Shown piece after piece: positions 53,401-61,626 of a stretch of DNA of 64,000 nucleotides. Within the stretch, counting starts at the first letter, position 1, and every line of letters begins with the position of its first letter. The stretch is from Symbiodinium natans. Its lineage: Eukaryota; Sar; Dinophyceae; Suessiales; Symbiodiniaceae. The stretch spans positions 354,001 through 418,000 of the forward strand of contig CAJNDS010002339.1 in the NCBI GenBank assembly GCA_905221605.1, read 5' to 3'. The notes below the pieces were generated by a model. It made no database searches. It had not been told where the DNA came from and saw nothing but the letters and a program-made list of their open reading frames with translations. The position numbers and the translations under genes were made by a program.

Positions 53401-56400
53401 CGTACTGCGCAATCATCTTGGATAGGCGCTGCGCCATGGGGCTTCTTCTCATGCCCTCCGGCTTCAAAGAGGCATCTATCATGGATAGCGCCGGGTGGCC
53501 ACAGAGCGCAAGGAGCCCCGAGTGGAGCGAGGACTTCCTGTTGCTCACCTCGATCAACATCACTGCCTTGCGCTGTCGCTGGATTTCGTGCCATTTCTTC
53601 AGACTGTGAAAGCGTAGGACCAACGTGGTATCCATCAAGTCGGCTTCCAGGCTCTGCAGGATTTTCACGGTCTGGTCGGTGGAGCATGCTGGGCGGCATG
53701 AGTCCGGAATCATTTTCTGGGTGTCTGGACACCACCTCATCATGGTCCAGGCCCCGGCACCCGCTCCTGCTTCTGTGCTTGCCTTGAAGAGCCCAGTTTC
53801 GGTCGCCTTGTTCTGCAGTTCTGATGTCTGGGTGAACGTGGTGAGGCGCGTCAACATCTCTTTGATCAGGCATCGCATCAGCAGCGTGCGAAGGGGCACC
53901 TGTGGCTGCGTAGCACTCGACGTCAAGGAGGCGTTGGCAGACTCCCCTGGGTCGTTGCCAGTAGAGCTTGTCTGATGTGCTTGGTGCGTCGCATGCCACT
54001 TCTGAGAGACTTTGACCAGAGCCTCGAGGACACTGCAGCCTCCCCCCCCCCCAAATGAAGGACAAAGCCGCGGTCGGCTCGTGTCATCTGGAGGGAATCC
54101 TCCTGCTGGAGCGTGAGCTTCGCTGAGACCAGGTTGATGGCTGTGAGCGGGTCGGGCTGCGGATAAGACATGCGGGGCGGGGCAAACTGGTAGCCCATGT
54201 GCTGCTTCCCGCGCGCATGAGCTGGTGGGGTCAGGAGGAACTCGTCCGGCCCCCGTCGTCTCTTTGGCCCTGGCGTCATCATGGTGCTGGTAGGAGCTTC
54301 TGCCAGAGGTGCTGGTGCCGAGCGAAACATATCGCCCCATGTCTCCACAAGTCCATCCACGTACTGCGAGGGCTCGGCGGTATCCATGCTGTACATGGCT
54401 GGGCTGTCGTGTGGACTCAGGGTTCACCAAGATTTGCAGCGCGACCGCTTGAAAGACAACAGCACAAGTTTGCACATGTGACCGTGGCTGTTTGACGGTC
54501 AAGCAACAAGCTAAACACGCATGACCAGCCATGGGTGCAAAGTACTGTGAGCTGCGCTTGTGCATCTTAAGCGTGAGAGCGCTTATGGCTTCCCAGATGT
54601 CCTGATGTATGCGGCGCCAGTGGTGTTTGAAGCCAGGGCTGCCTGCAATCCATTGTCCGCAGATTGGACAGTGCTGTCTCAACCACGCTGCAACACTGGC
54701 ATCCCGGAATAAGTCCCCCCAGGCATTTGCATGCGGCTGCATGAGTATCTGTTTGGCTTGCGGAAACTTATTGAGGAAGACAGGAAATTCGAGGACATGA
54801 GTGTGGGTAGGGTAAGTTGTAGAGGGGGAAGGGGGTTGGTTATGGTTAACGGACTCCATCTTCCAAAAACTCCTCAGGCCTTCACACGCAAGAAGTCGCA
54901 CATGTTGCTCCAGAACCTGCCATTTGGGGAACGCTGTCTTGCAAAACGAGCAGGTGGGCAGGCCATTGAGGCCTATGTCACGAGCTCGAAGGGTCGATTG
55001 CACAGGACGTACTGCATGCTTGCGCCTTTGGTGCGTCTTTAAGCCGCTGTTCGTCGTGAAGGCTGCGCCGCAGACGTCACAGCAGTGCCTGGCCTCGTCT
55101 GTTTCCTGCACAAACTCCCTCATCGCCTGTGTAAAGGTCGAAATGGCATGTGTGATTTGCGCCGCAATCGCAGGATCCTGAAGGACAGTGTCTTCCTTCG
55201 GGGCCTGCGCCAGCTTTGTTGCCAAGGTGTTCCCTCGGAGAGCAAGTGTGTCGTAGTACCAGGCAACGCCTGTGCGACCTAGGAGGTCAGCAGTGGATTC
55301 GCGGGTGATGTGCACAGGACTGGCACAGACCGCCCTTAGTTGCTTGACAAGAGCAGTGTGCAGAAGACGACTGCCGCTCTTGGTGACTCCCACGACGTGG
55401 AGCGCATAGTAGAAGATCGGCTCCAGGCACGCCCGCCACAGCCTTAGTCTGGTGTGTTGTGTTAGGGAATGATGGCCATTCAGCAATTTCCGGAGTTGAT
55501 GATATCTATGCTGCGCTTTGCGAATGTTTCGGCGCACCGTGGCATCTTCAAAATTTTTGTAGGAAATGACAACCCCCAAGTAAACCGCAGTAGTGTGAAG
55601 AGGAATGCAATCAACCTTTCCAGTGGGGTTATTAGGGTTAGGAATGCGGAGATATGGCCCTGTGGGGGAACGTCCCTGACATTGTTTTGCAGCCTTACGA
55701 AGGGCTCGGCCTCTGACTTCAAGCAAGGCCACAGACTTTTGCGCGTTGACATCGAGACCAGCATCCCGCAGGACTGCAAGGAGAACCCCTGCCTGCTTGA
55801 TGGCTGCTGCCAGGCCTTTGGTGTCGTGAAAGGTAAGGCCGAAATGATGATCATCTGCGTATAAGGTGAGTCCCTTTAACCCTTCAGCAGTCATATGTTG
55901 ACTCAAAGTTTTCCAGAGCCATCCCGACGCAAGAGACCAGAGAAGAGGAGAGAGCGGACAGCCCTGTCGTATACCGTTTGAGGTATGGAGTGTTTGCTGT
56001 GCTGCCCCTGAGCTCACGACGTACTTGGTCGATCGCAGGAGTGAAAGCACCACGGCTTGCAGCGGCTGCGGAACCGCCTCAAAGGCTTTTGAAAGATCAA
56101 GAGCCAGCTGTAACGCACCAAAGCCCGAGCCACCGGCAGATTTGCAGGTGCCATCGTGCCGTCTCTGTATACTCTCTGTGTAAGCTTGTGTCTGCTCACG
56201 AACAAACCTGCAGTGGCCAAGTACCTTGGCCAAGCTGTGGTATATATTTCTGTTAGAGGTGTATGCAAATTGGGGCGTGTCAAGAAGAAAGGTGGTGACA
56301 TATGGTTGAAGTTTGTGCTTAAGCAGTGTTGCAATAAGCTTAGCTTCACCAGTCATTAAAGCCAGAGGGCGCAAGTGCTCTGGTCGCGTGGGGCTTTTGC

Positions 56401-58525
56401 CTGGTTTTGGTATCCAAACCAGCCACCCCGATGACCAGCTGCGGTCTAGTTTTGGTTCCAGACCAGGGCGCCAAGCACGCTGCAAATGCTGGAGCAGCGT
56501 CGGTAGAAGCATATCCCCGCCCGCTTGAAAAGCGGAGACAGGGGCAGAGTTCGGTGGGACTGCCTTGTTGGGCTTAAGAGCACACAGAGCTTGCTGCAGG
56601 TCTTCCAGCGATATGTGCAGAGGCGCAGACAGTGGGAACGAGACAGTTTCTCTGGGCTCGCGGCAGAAGGTACTCTTGCCATACTTGATGAGCGCTTGAA
56701 GGCCTTCTTCGTCGTTAAGCATCATGCCAGCGGGGGACCGGAGCTGCACTCTTTGATGTGTTTGTTTAGGCGCCAGGCGTTTGACTACTTGGTACAGCCC
56801 GCGAAGATCGCCCTGATGTTTCGCCTGCTCCGCTTCATCAATGGCACGCAACAGTTTTTGCTTCCTGGCCTGTCTCCCGGCACGCTTACAGTCACGGCTG
56901 CAGGCAGCAACAGCAGCAGAGTGCTTCCAGTACCTGAAAATCGAGGCCAAGTCAGTGGGGGTATCCAACCTAAGAAGCGCAGCGCGAGCCTGCCAAAGGC
57001 GTCGGATACTCTGTCTGACCTGGCAGGTCTGCCAGGGAGAGGAGGAGGACTGCCTCGCAGCCCGTGGGAAGTGTTGCGCAGTGAGTGCACTGAGCGCCTG
57101 ATCTAGCGCTGACCGGTCATCGGTATTCGTTTCAATAGTCTCCATATTAGCAGCCCAGCACTGACTTTCATGAGTGTTCTGTGTAGTAGCATGGCGGAGC
57201 GCGCGTTCGTCCCATTTTGCAAGGGTAGGAGTTTGGCGTTCGCGATAGCGCCAGGTGTGAGCCTGCAGCTGAGTGCGCAGCATGAGGTGCTTACCACCTC
57301 CACGCCAGTCGCCAATCGGAACAGGTGTGACTGTGGTGCGCGGTCTAGCATGTCCCGCCTGCGGCCCCCGGGTGAGGAGATAGTCGATGACGCTGTTGCC
57401 CTGAGGGGATGTGTAGGTGGGACAATGTCCTGTGTGGGTATTGAGGGCAACCAGGGAGTATAAAGTACACAGCGAATGAAATTGCTCAGCATCAGTTTCA
57501 GGCCTGTCAGGTGTGTAGAAGCGCGGCCCCGTTATGATGTTATCACGAGGAAGAACAGTGTTGAAATCCCCCCCAATGAGTAGCCCATTCCGATGCGGAA
57601 GTGAGCTGAGCAAGGCTTCAAGTTGCTTCCAGACGGGCTTTCGGTTTCGGACGTTCTTTTCTGCGCTGTCCTCCCGCCTCCAAGGAACCTGATAGACATT
57701 GATGATATCCCAGGTTTGCAGCTTAAGTTTAACCCGGACGTGGAGAAGTCTGCCTGGGATCCATTCATTATAGCTTATGTGGGAAGGGGAGGCAAGTTTG
57801 GAGTGAACTGCCAGCAAAAGGCCAGAGCACCGTTCCGTGCCTCCAGAGCTTATCATTCTATATGAACCCTGCTCGAACTCCCTTGCTTCTGTCCAGTGGG
57901 TCTCTTGGACAAGCATGAGGTGGGGCTGAGCAGCGCTCATCCATGTGCACATTTCATCGTACGTCAACGTGGTGGCCCCCCCTATGTTAAAAGAACAAAC
58001 CTGCAAGTTAGGTCTGAGTGGAATGTGCCGAGCTTGCCTGACCAAAGGTAGCGGAGCTGCTGGCGGAGTATACCTGTGTGCCTGCAGGGCGGCAGAGGTG
58101 AAGGTTTGTCCCCTATACGAGGTTGTTCCGCAGCGCTGCGCTTGTTTTACTGCACGCTTGTACGCACGCTTGGCCAGCCAGTTGGGGGCTGCCGGCCTTG
58201 AAGGATCAGTTGCTGGCCTGTCAGCGGTCAGGACAGGTTTGCCAAAACATGGACGAGTGAGTACACAGAAGCCAGTGACCAGCTTGGTGCCCCACCGTTG
58301 TGTGCCCACGGCAGCAGTCGGCCTGGTTGGATGCCGGGGAGCTTGCAAGTGCGGAGAAGCAGTGCGCAACCGTGCATTGTGCGACGCAGGCAACACATTC
58401 CATATATTCGCGGATGTGCCCAGCGCATGCCCCAGCAGGAGTGTCCATACCGTCAAGCTCGCGGCGGACTTGGTGAACAGTGTCAGGGTCGGAAAAGCGC
58501 ACCGCGTATCCTCCTTCCAGATCAA
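53363..58525 (-). CDS. LINE ORF2: APE endonuclease, reverse transcriptase, zinc fingers
   Basis: An open frame of 1,720 codons. Residues 175-415 are an APE-type endonuclease (SFNIGG 179-183, QETHW 207-211, GGDFN 318-322, VIDYLLTR near 380, KHL at 412 in the SDH position). RT spans about 640-940, with QLALDLSKAFE 806-816, GIRQGCPLSP 851-860 and catalytic YADD 889-892. After the thumb region come CDVCGAAFTTNSGLKTHQRR (C2H2, 1149-1170), CSFCKTAF...H...C (1192-1213), CPICGQWIAGSPGFKHHWRR (1286-1307) and a C-x2-C...H-x3-C motif near 1337-1354. After residue about 1370 (54418) the true frame moves to 54396-54053 (MYSMDTAEPSQYVDGLVETW ...) and returns to this frame at a G11 run (54052-54042). From about 53390 coding passes to the protease frame. 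The upstream start is uncertain, since the frame has coding character from about residue 50 on. Confidence 0.85.
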   Translation of the reverse strand: MIWKEDTRCAFPTLTLFTKSAASLTVWTLLLGHALGTSANIWNVLPASHNARLRTASPHLQAPRHPTRPTAAVGTQRWGTKLVTGFCVLTRPCFGKPVLTADRPATDPSRPAAPNWLAKRAYKRAVKQAQRCGTTSYRGQTFTSAALQAHRYTPPAAPLPLVRQARHIPLRPNLQVCSFNIGGATTLTYDEMCTWMSAAQPHLMLVQETHWTEAREFEQGSYRMISSGGTERCSGLLLAVHSKLASPSHISYNEWIPGRLLHVRVKLKLQTWDIINVYQVPWRREDSAEKNVRNRKPVWKQLEALLSSLPHRNGLLIGGDFNTVLPRDNIITGPRFYTPDRPETDAEQFHSLCTLYSLVALNTHTGHCPTYTSPQGNSVIDYLLTRGPQAGHARPRTTVTPVPIGDWRGGGKHLMLRTQLQAHTWRYRERQTPTLAKWDERALRHATTQNTHESQCWAANMETIETNTDDRSALDQALSALTAQHFPRAARQSSSSPWQTCQVRQSIRRLWQARAALLRLDTPTDLASIFRYWKHSAAVAACSRDCKRAGRQARKQKLLRAIDEAEQAKHQGDLRGLYQVVKRLAPKQTHQRVQLRSPAGMMLNDEEGLQALIKYGKSTFCREPRETVSFPLSAPLHISLEDLQQALCALKPNKAVPPNSAPVSAFQAGGDMLLPTLLQHLQRAWRPGLEPKLDRSWSSGWLVWIPKPGKSPTRPEHLRPLALMTGEAKLIATLLKHKLQPYVTTFLLDTPQFAYTSNRNIYHSLAKVLGHCRFVREQTQAYTESIQRRHDGTCKSAGGSGFGALQLALDLSKAFEAVPQPLQAVVLSLLRSTKYVVSSGAAQQTLHTSNGIRQGCPLSPLLWSLASGWLWKTLSQHMTAEGLKGLTLYADDHHFGLTFHDTKGLAAAIKQAGVLLAVLRDAGLDVNAQKSVALLEVRGRALRKAAKQCQGRSPTGPYLRIPNPNNPTGKVDCIPLHTTAVYLGVVISYKNFEDATVRRNIRKAQHRYHQLRKLLNGHHSLTQHTRLRLWRACLEPIFYYALHVVGVTKSGSRLLHTALVKQLRAVCASPVHITRESTADLLGRTGVAWYYDTLALRGNTLATKLAQAPKEDTVLQDPAIAAQITHAISTFTQAMREFVQETDEARHCCDVCGAAFTTNSGLKTHQRRKHAVRPVQSTLRARDIGLNGLPTCSFCKTAFPKWQVLEQHVRLLACEGLRSFWKMESVNHNQPPSPSTTYPTHTHVLEFPVFLNKFPQAKQILMQPHANAWGDLFRDASVAAWLRQHCPICGQWIAGSPGFKHHWRRIHQDIWEAISALTLKMHKRSSQYFAPMAGHACLACCLTVKQPRSHVQTCAVVFQAVALQILVNPESTRQPSHVQHGYRRALAVRGWTCGDMGRYVSLGTSTSGRSSYQHHDDARAKETTGAGRVPPDPTSSCAREAAHGLPVCPAPHVLSAARPAHSHQPGLSEAHAPAGGFPPDDTSRPRLCPSFGGGGGCSVLEALVKVSQKWHATHQAHQTSSTGNDPGESANASLTSSATQPQVPLRTLLMRCLIKEMLTRLTTFTQTSELQNKATETGLFKASTEAGAGAGAWTMMRWCPDTQKMIPDSCRPACSTDQTVKILQSLEADLMDTTLVLRFHSLKKWHEIQRQRKAVMLIEVSNRKSSLHSGLLALCGHPALSMIDASLKPEGMRRSPMAQRLSKMIAQYEQQMGAAPRRWG
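54045..54440 (-). other. frame-switched linker of LINE ORF2
   Basis: The frame here differs by one base from the RT/zinc-finger frame. It reads SPHDSPAMYSMDTAEPSQYV, DGLVETWGDMFRSAPAPLAE, MMTPGPKRRRGPDEFLLTPP and LTAINLVSAKLTLQQEDSLQ. KRRR could be a nuclear localisation signal. The left end is the G11 homopolymer where the frame is recovered. Confidence 0.6.
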
Positions 58526-60936
58526 CGCAGTCCCTGAAAGGGCCGAAGGATGCTATGTACACAACAAACTGGTTTCGCGGCATACAGGTAGCGACTAAGG
58601 CCCATCTGCCAGCGGAGAGCTTCGTCTCCGAGGTGGCCGTCTGTGAGCCCTGGATATCAGAGGTTTTCCCCGGGGCGTTAGCCGCAGAGGTTGTCACAGC
58701 CGCAGCAAGCCTATCGCCCATGGTCCAAGTGGAAGGAACGTTTGCCGGCGCCGACTCTTCGTCGAGGGCAGGCTCTGTTTCAGCTTGGTTAAGGTGGAGG
58801 AGAGGAAGTCCCTGAACCTGGAGATGATGCATCGAGGTAGACGAGGCCTGATCATCCGGGTCCTTCGCTCCACTGCCCGCAGCTTTGGACGGCATGTCCA
58901 CATGCTGCTGACTGTAGACCGTGAGTGGCGGAGGAGCGCGCCTAGGCTGATCATCAGCGAGTGGTTCGTCAGGAGGTCCTTGCACAGCAGGCACTGCAGC
59001 AGGTTCGGCTTGTCCGGCTTGACGAACATGGCGCCATGGCCTTGCCTTTGACCTGGCTTTGTCGGCAGCAGAGCGGTGCCGGGGCATATGTAGGCAGGCC
59101 CCGTGTCTGTGTCCGAAAAGGCTTCGGCGCAGCATTGCAAGTGGGTGCATGCTGGAGTGTGCCCAGCCCAGGACACGCAAGGTGCCTTGAGCCCTCAAGG
59201 CAGGGCCCTGGCCAGCGTAGCCAAGCAGGATGTGCATCAGAGCGGCGGACCAGGTCCTGCGCGCATAGGGATGCGTGCGGCATCGCTTATGCCATGGGAT
59301 CAGAACGAGGACTGAGCGCGGCGCCTGCAACGATGTATCAGAACGAGTAGTATCTGACCTGTCAGGTCGTGCGTCAGAACCCCGCACGTGGGAATGGGGG
59401 CAAAAAGGAAGTGATGCACTAGTAGGAACATGCAGAGAAAGAGAGAGGGGAGGAAGACCGAGAGAGGAAGGAGTAGAAGAAAGAGGAACAAATCTGGTGC
59501 AGAGGGTGGGCGCGTGGCTGCATATGTTCGCCAGATAAGGAACACAATCGAGCAAAAGAGGTCTGGCTTCAGACCACCCTGCAGCAGGGAGGTCAACCCT
59601 CACATCTTCACCGCCCACTGAAAAGACGATGAGCTCGGACTTGGGACCGAGCCGGCTCGCAGTTGTTTGTCGCACTTGGCCTGTTGTCCAGGCGAGTAGG
59701 GCATCACAAGTCTGCGATGGTGGGAGTGTGTCGTTGGCGCGCAAGGGGCACGGGTCTCGGGAAGAGATAGCGCGGTCATGTGCTGGGCATCCACGCTGGC
59801 CTCTGTGTGCATGAATGCCGGTGCGAGGGATCCCCGAAGGGGCGACATGAAGGGGTTCAGTGCTAAGAAGTGCTGTCAGCCAGCAGTTTAGGCACGTCAA
59901 ACCCGGGTTGTGTCTCTTCTTCCCACTTGGCAGGACACAATGCATGATCGCGCTTGCAGCTGGCTTTTTCGCATAGCGTGCTAGTGCAGTGTTGTTATCA
60001 GCATCGATTTTGCCACCATCCTGTTTGCTCAGAGAGTGGCAAGACGTGGCAAGACTAGTTTGCGGGTTACCACATTGAGACTGGCCTAAGTCGCTCGGTC
60101 TTGCCGGCCTGTGATCTGTCCACATCTGCCTTACTAGCTTATTCCGCTCGCAACAACAAAGCTGACAAAGGAGTGCGCAGAGACGCAAGCAGCCTACAGC
60201 CCGTGTCCTCTTTGCTGGCAAGCGCCGATCGCGCCTGCTCAGACAGGGGGGGTCTCTTACGGGTGAATGGTGATGGTAAGCTTGTAGAGCTGATTGCATG
60301 ACAAAAGACTGGGCTTTCCTTACTGTCTTAGAGGCCGGCGCATGCATCGGAGGCGGCGGTCTGCACAGACGCGCCGAAGATGGGCCAGTAGAGGGCCGAC
60401 AGCTGCGGTGCCCAGCGCTACACGCGCTTGCAAGAAGTGCGGCTGGCACGCAACTCGATCTGTCCTGTGGGCCTGTGATGCACTGTCTTAAGGCTTTATC
60501 CGTCTGACCTGCAGCATTTTGATGGCCAATCTCGAGCTGTTTTACGCCGAGGATACCTCGAGGCGATGGCTTGAGGAGGAGAAATGGGGCGGAGCCACAA
60601 CGCTGTCGCATGTGCAGCGACGTTGCTGCAAGGAGACAAGGTCTATGCTTCGGCATCTTTGCGGCGCCCCAAGGCTGCAAGAAAAAGCATCTCTCCTGAA
60701 AGCAATGGAGAGGCCAAGCAAGGGGGAGCGCACACAGTTCAAACTGTTTCACAACCCGAGTGCCGGCGTGAAAAGCGCTGGGCATCAGCGCCTTGGAAAC
60801 GCGGCCTTTGCACGCTGGTCTTTGCAAATACCTACGAACATGCACATGAAGACAATGCCCTTTCAATCCTACTTTACCGAAACAGTTGCACCAAGAAGCA
60901 CACGGCCTGGCACCGGCCGGCAATCTCCGAAGGTTG
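58526..60936 (-). other. LINE middle region, coding frame unclear
   Basis: One - frame is open from 61631 to 58221 (1,136 codons), but its composition changes and two frames alternate in plausibility. Convincing pieces are IVFSVGGEDVRVDLPAAGW (about 59635-59580), MFVKPDKPNLLQCLLCKDLL (about 59030-58970, other frame) and WALVATCMPRNQFVVYIASF followed by GGYAVRFSDPDTVHQVRREL (about 58600-58460). This is probably the remainder of ORF1 or the N-terminus of ORF2 with frameshifts. No domain recognised. Confidence 0.4.
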
Positions 60937-61560
60937 TCAGGCTTCTGCTCGTGGCGTCGATGGGGCTTCAGAGCTGCTTGCACTCGTTGAGTCTGAATCC
61001 CAGGCACCTTCGAGGAGAAACCTGTCCATGGATTCCTCATCAAAGTATTGCAGCAGGAGCTGAAGCGCATGACGTCCGTAGCCAGGAACAGACTCCTGCA
61101 GGCTCTGCAGCATCCACTCCACGTGCAAACGCGGAAACCTCCATACCCTGACCATGTGGGCTTTGAAGATCCGAGTGGCCCGTTCCAAGAGATCAGCGTA
61201 CCTCGAGTTGTCATTGAGGCTGCGCAGGAAGGCGATGTGGTTTGTCGTTGCTGGCTGTCGGTATAGAAGCACCATGATGCGATGATCTCGTTCCAGGAGC
61301 CGCCGTCGCAGCGGAGCAAGTCGTGACACAGCATCGGCCAGCCAGTCTCGGTAATGCCACTCAGCGCGGCGGCGCCGGAGATTGCGGAGGATCCCTGTTG
61401 TGGACCGCTCGCTGTTCCCGCTGGCCACCAGCCTGTGCCGTATAGCACACATAAGAAGTGCAGCAATAAAGTCGCGCCACACTTCGCACTCCCTGTGCCC
61501 GCCCAGGATTTGGTCCTGGGAGTAGATCTCACGGTGTCTGTAGGCCAAAGTGTCATCCAT
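60937..61560 (-). CDS. LINE ORF1-like protein (207 aa)
   Basis: ATG at 61560, about 65 bp inside the element's 5' end. The protein is Arg-rich and mostly helical (LRNLRRRRAEWHYRDWLADA, VSRLAPLRRRLLERDHRIMV, YGRHALQLLLQYFDEESMDR) with an acidic/Ser tail (WDSDSTSASSSEAPSTPRAE). A basic helical body fits a nucleic-acid-binding ORF1, but no RRM, CCHC or other named motif is visible. Coding character is much better than in the overlapping 1,136-codon frame. Confidence 0.5.
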   Translation of the reverse strand: MDDTLAYRHREIYSQDQILGGHRECEVWRDFIAALLMCAIRHRLVASGNSERSTTGILRNLRRRRAEWHYRDWLADAVSRLAPLRRRLLERDHRIMVLLYRQPATTNHIAFLRSLNDNSRYADLLERATRIFKAHMVRVWRFPRLHVEWMLQSLQESVPGYGRHALQLLLQYFDEESMDRFLLEGAWDSDSTSASSSEAPSTPRAEA

Positions 61561-61626
61561 GGCATGGGACCCGTTGAAGCACAGAAGACTCTAAGCAGAC
61601 ACACTACAGGGCCGAGCCGAGATGCT

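Larger units (their letters stand above)
52098..61626 (-). mobile_element. near full-length LINE with APE, RT, zinc fingers and a USP protease domain
   Basis: On the - strand the element runs 5' 61626 to 3' 52098. TTCAACGTGTCCGT occurs at both ends (52081-52094 and 61628-61641), and fusing the flanks regenerates a perfect 57-bp satellite unit, so this is a candidate 14-bp target-site duplication. The 3' end is a short CAAAGTCAAAGTC repeat instead of poly(A). Contents in order: ORF1 (61560-60937), a long region of unclear frame (60930-58530), then ORF2 (58525-52549) with endonuclease, reverse transcriptase, zinc fingers and a C19-like protease. About four one-base frame changes in ORF2 mean this copy is probably not active, unless they are assembly errors. 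Confidence 0.8.

Noticed and set aside
52626-54065. 479-codon - strand frame as an independent gene
   Set aside because: Only its second half (from about 53390) is coding. The first half overlaps the zinc-finger/linker frame of LINE ORF2 out of frame. The useful part is the USP domain.
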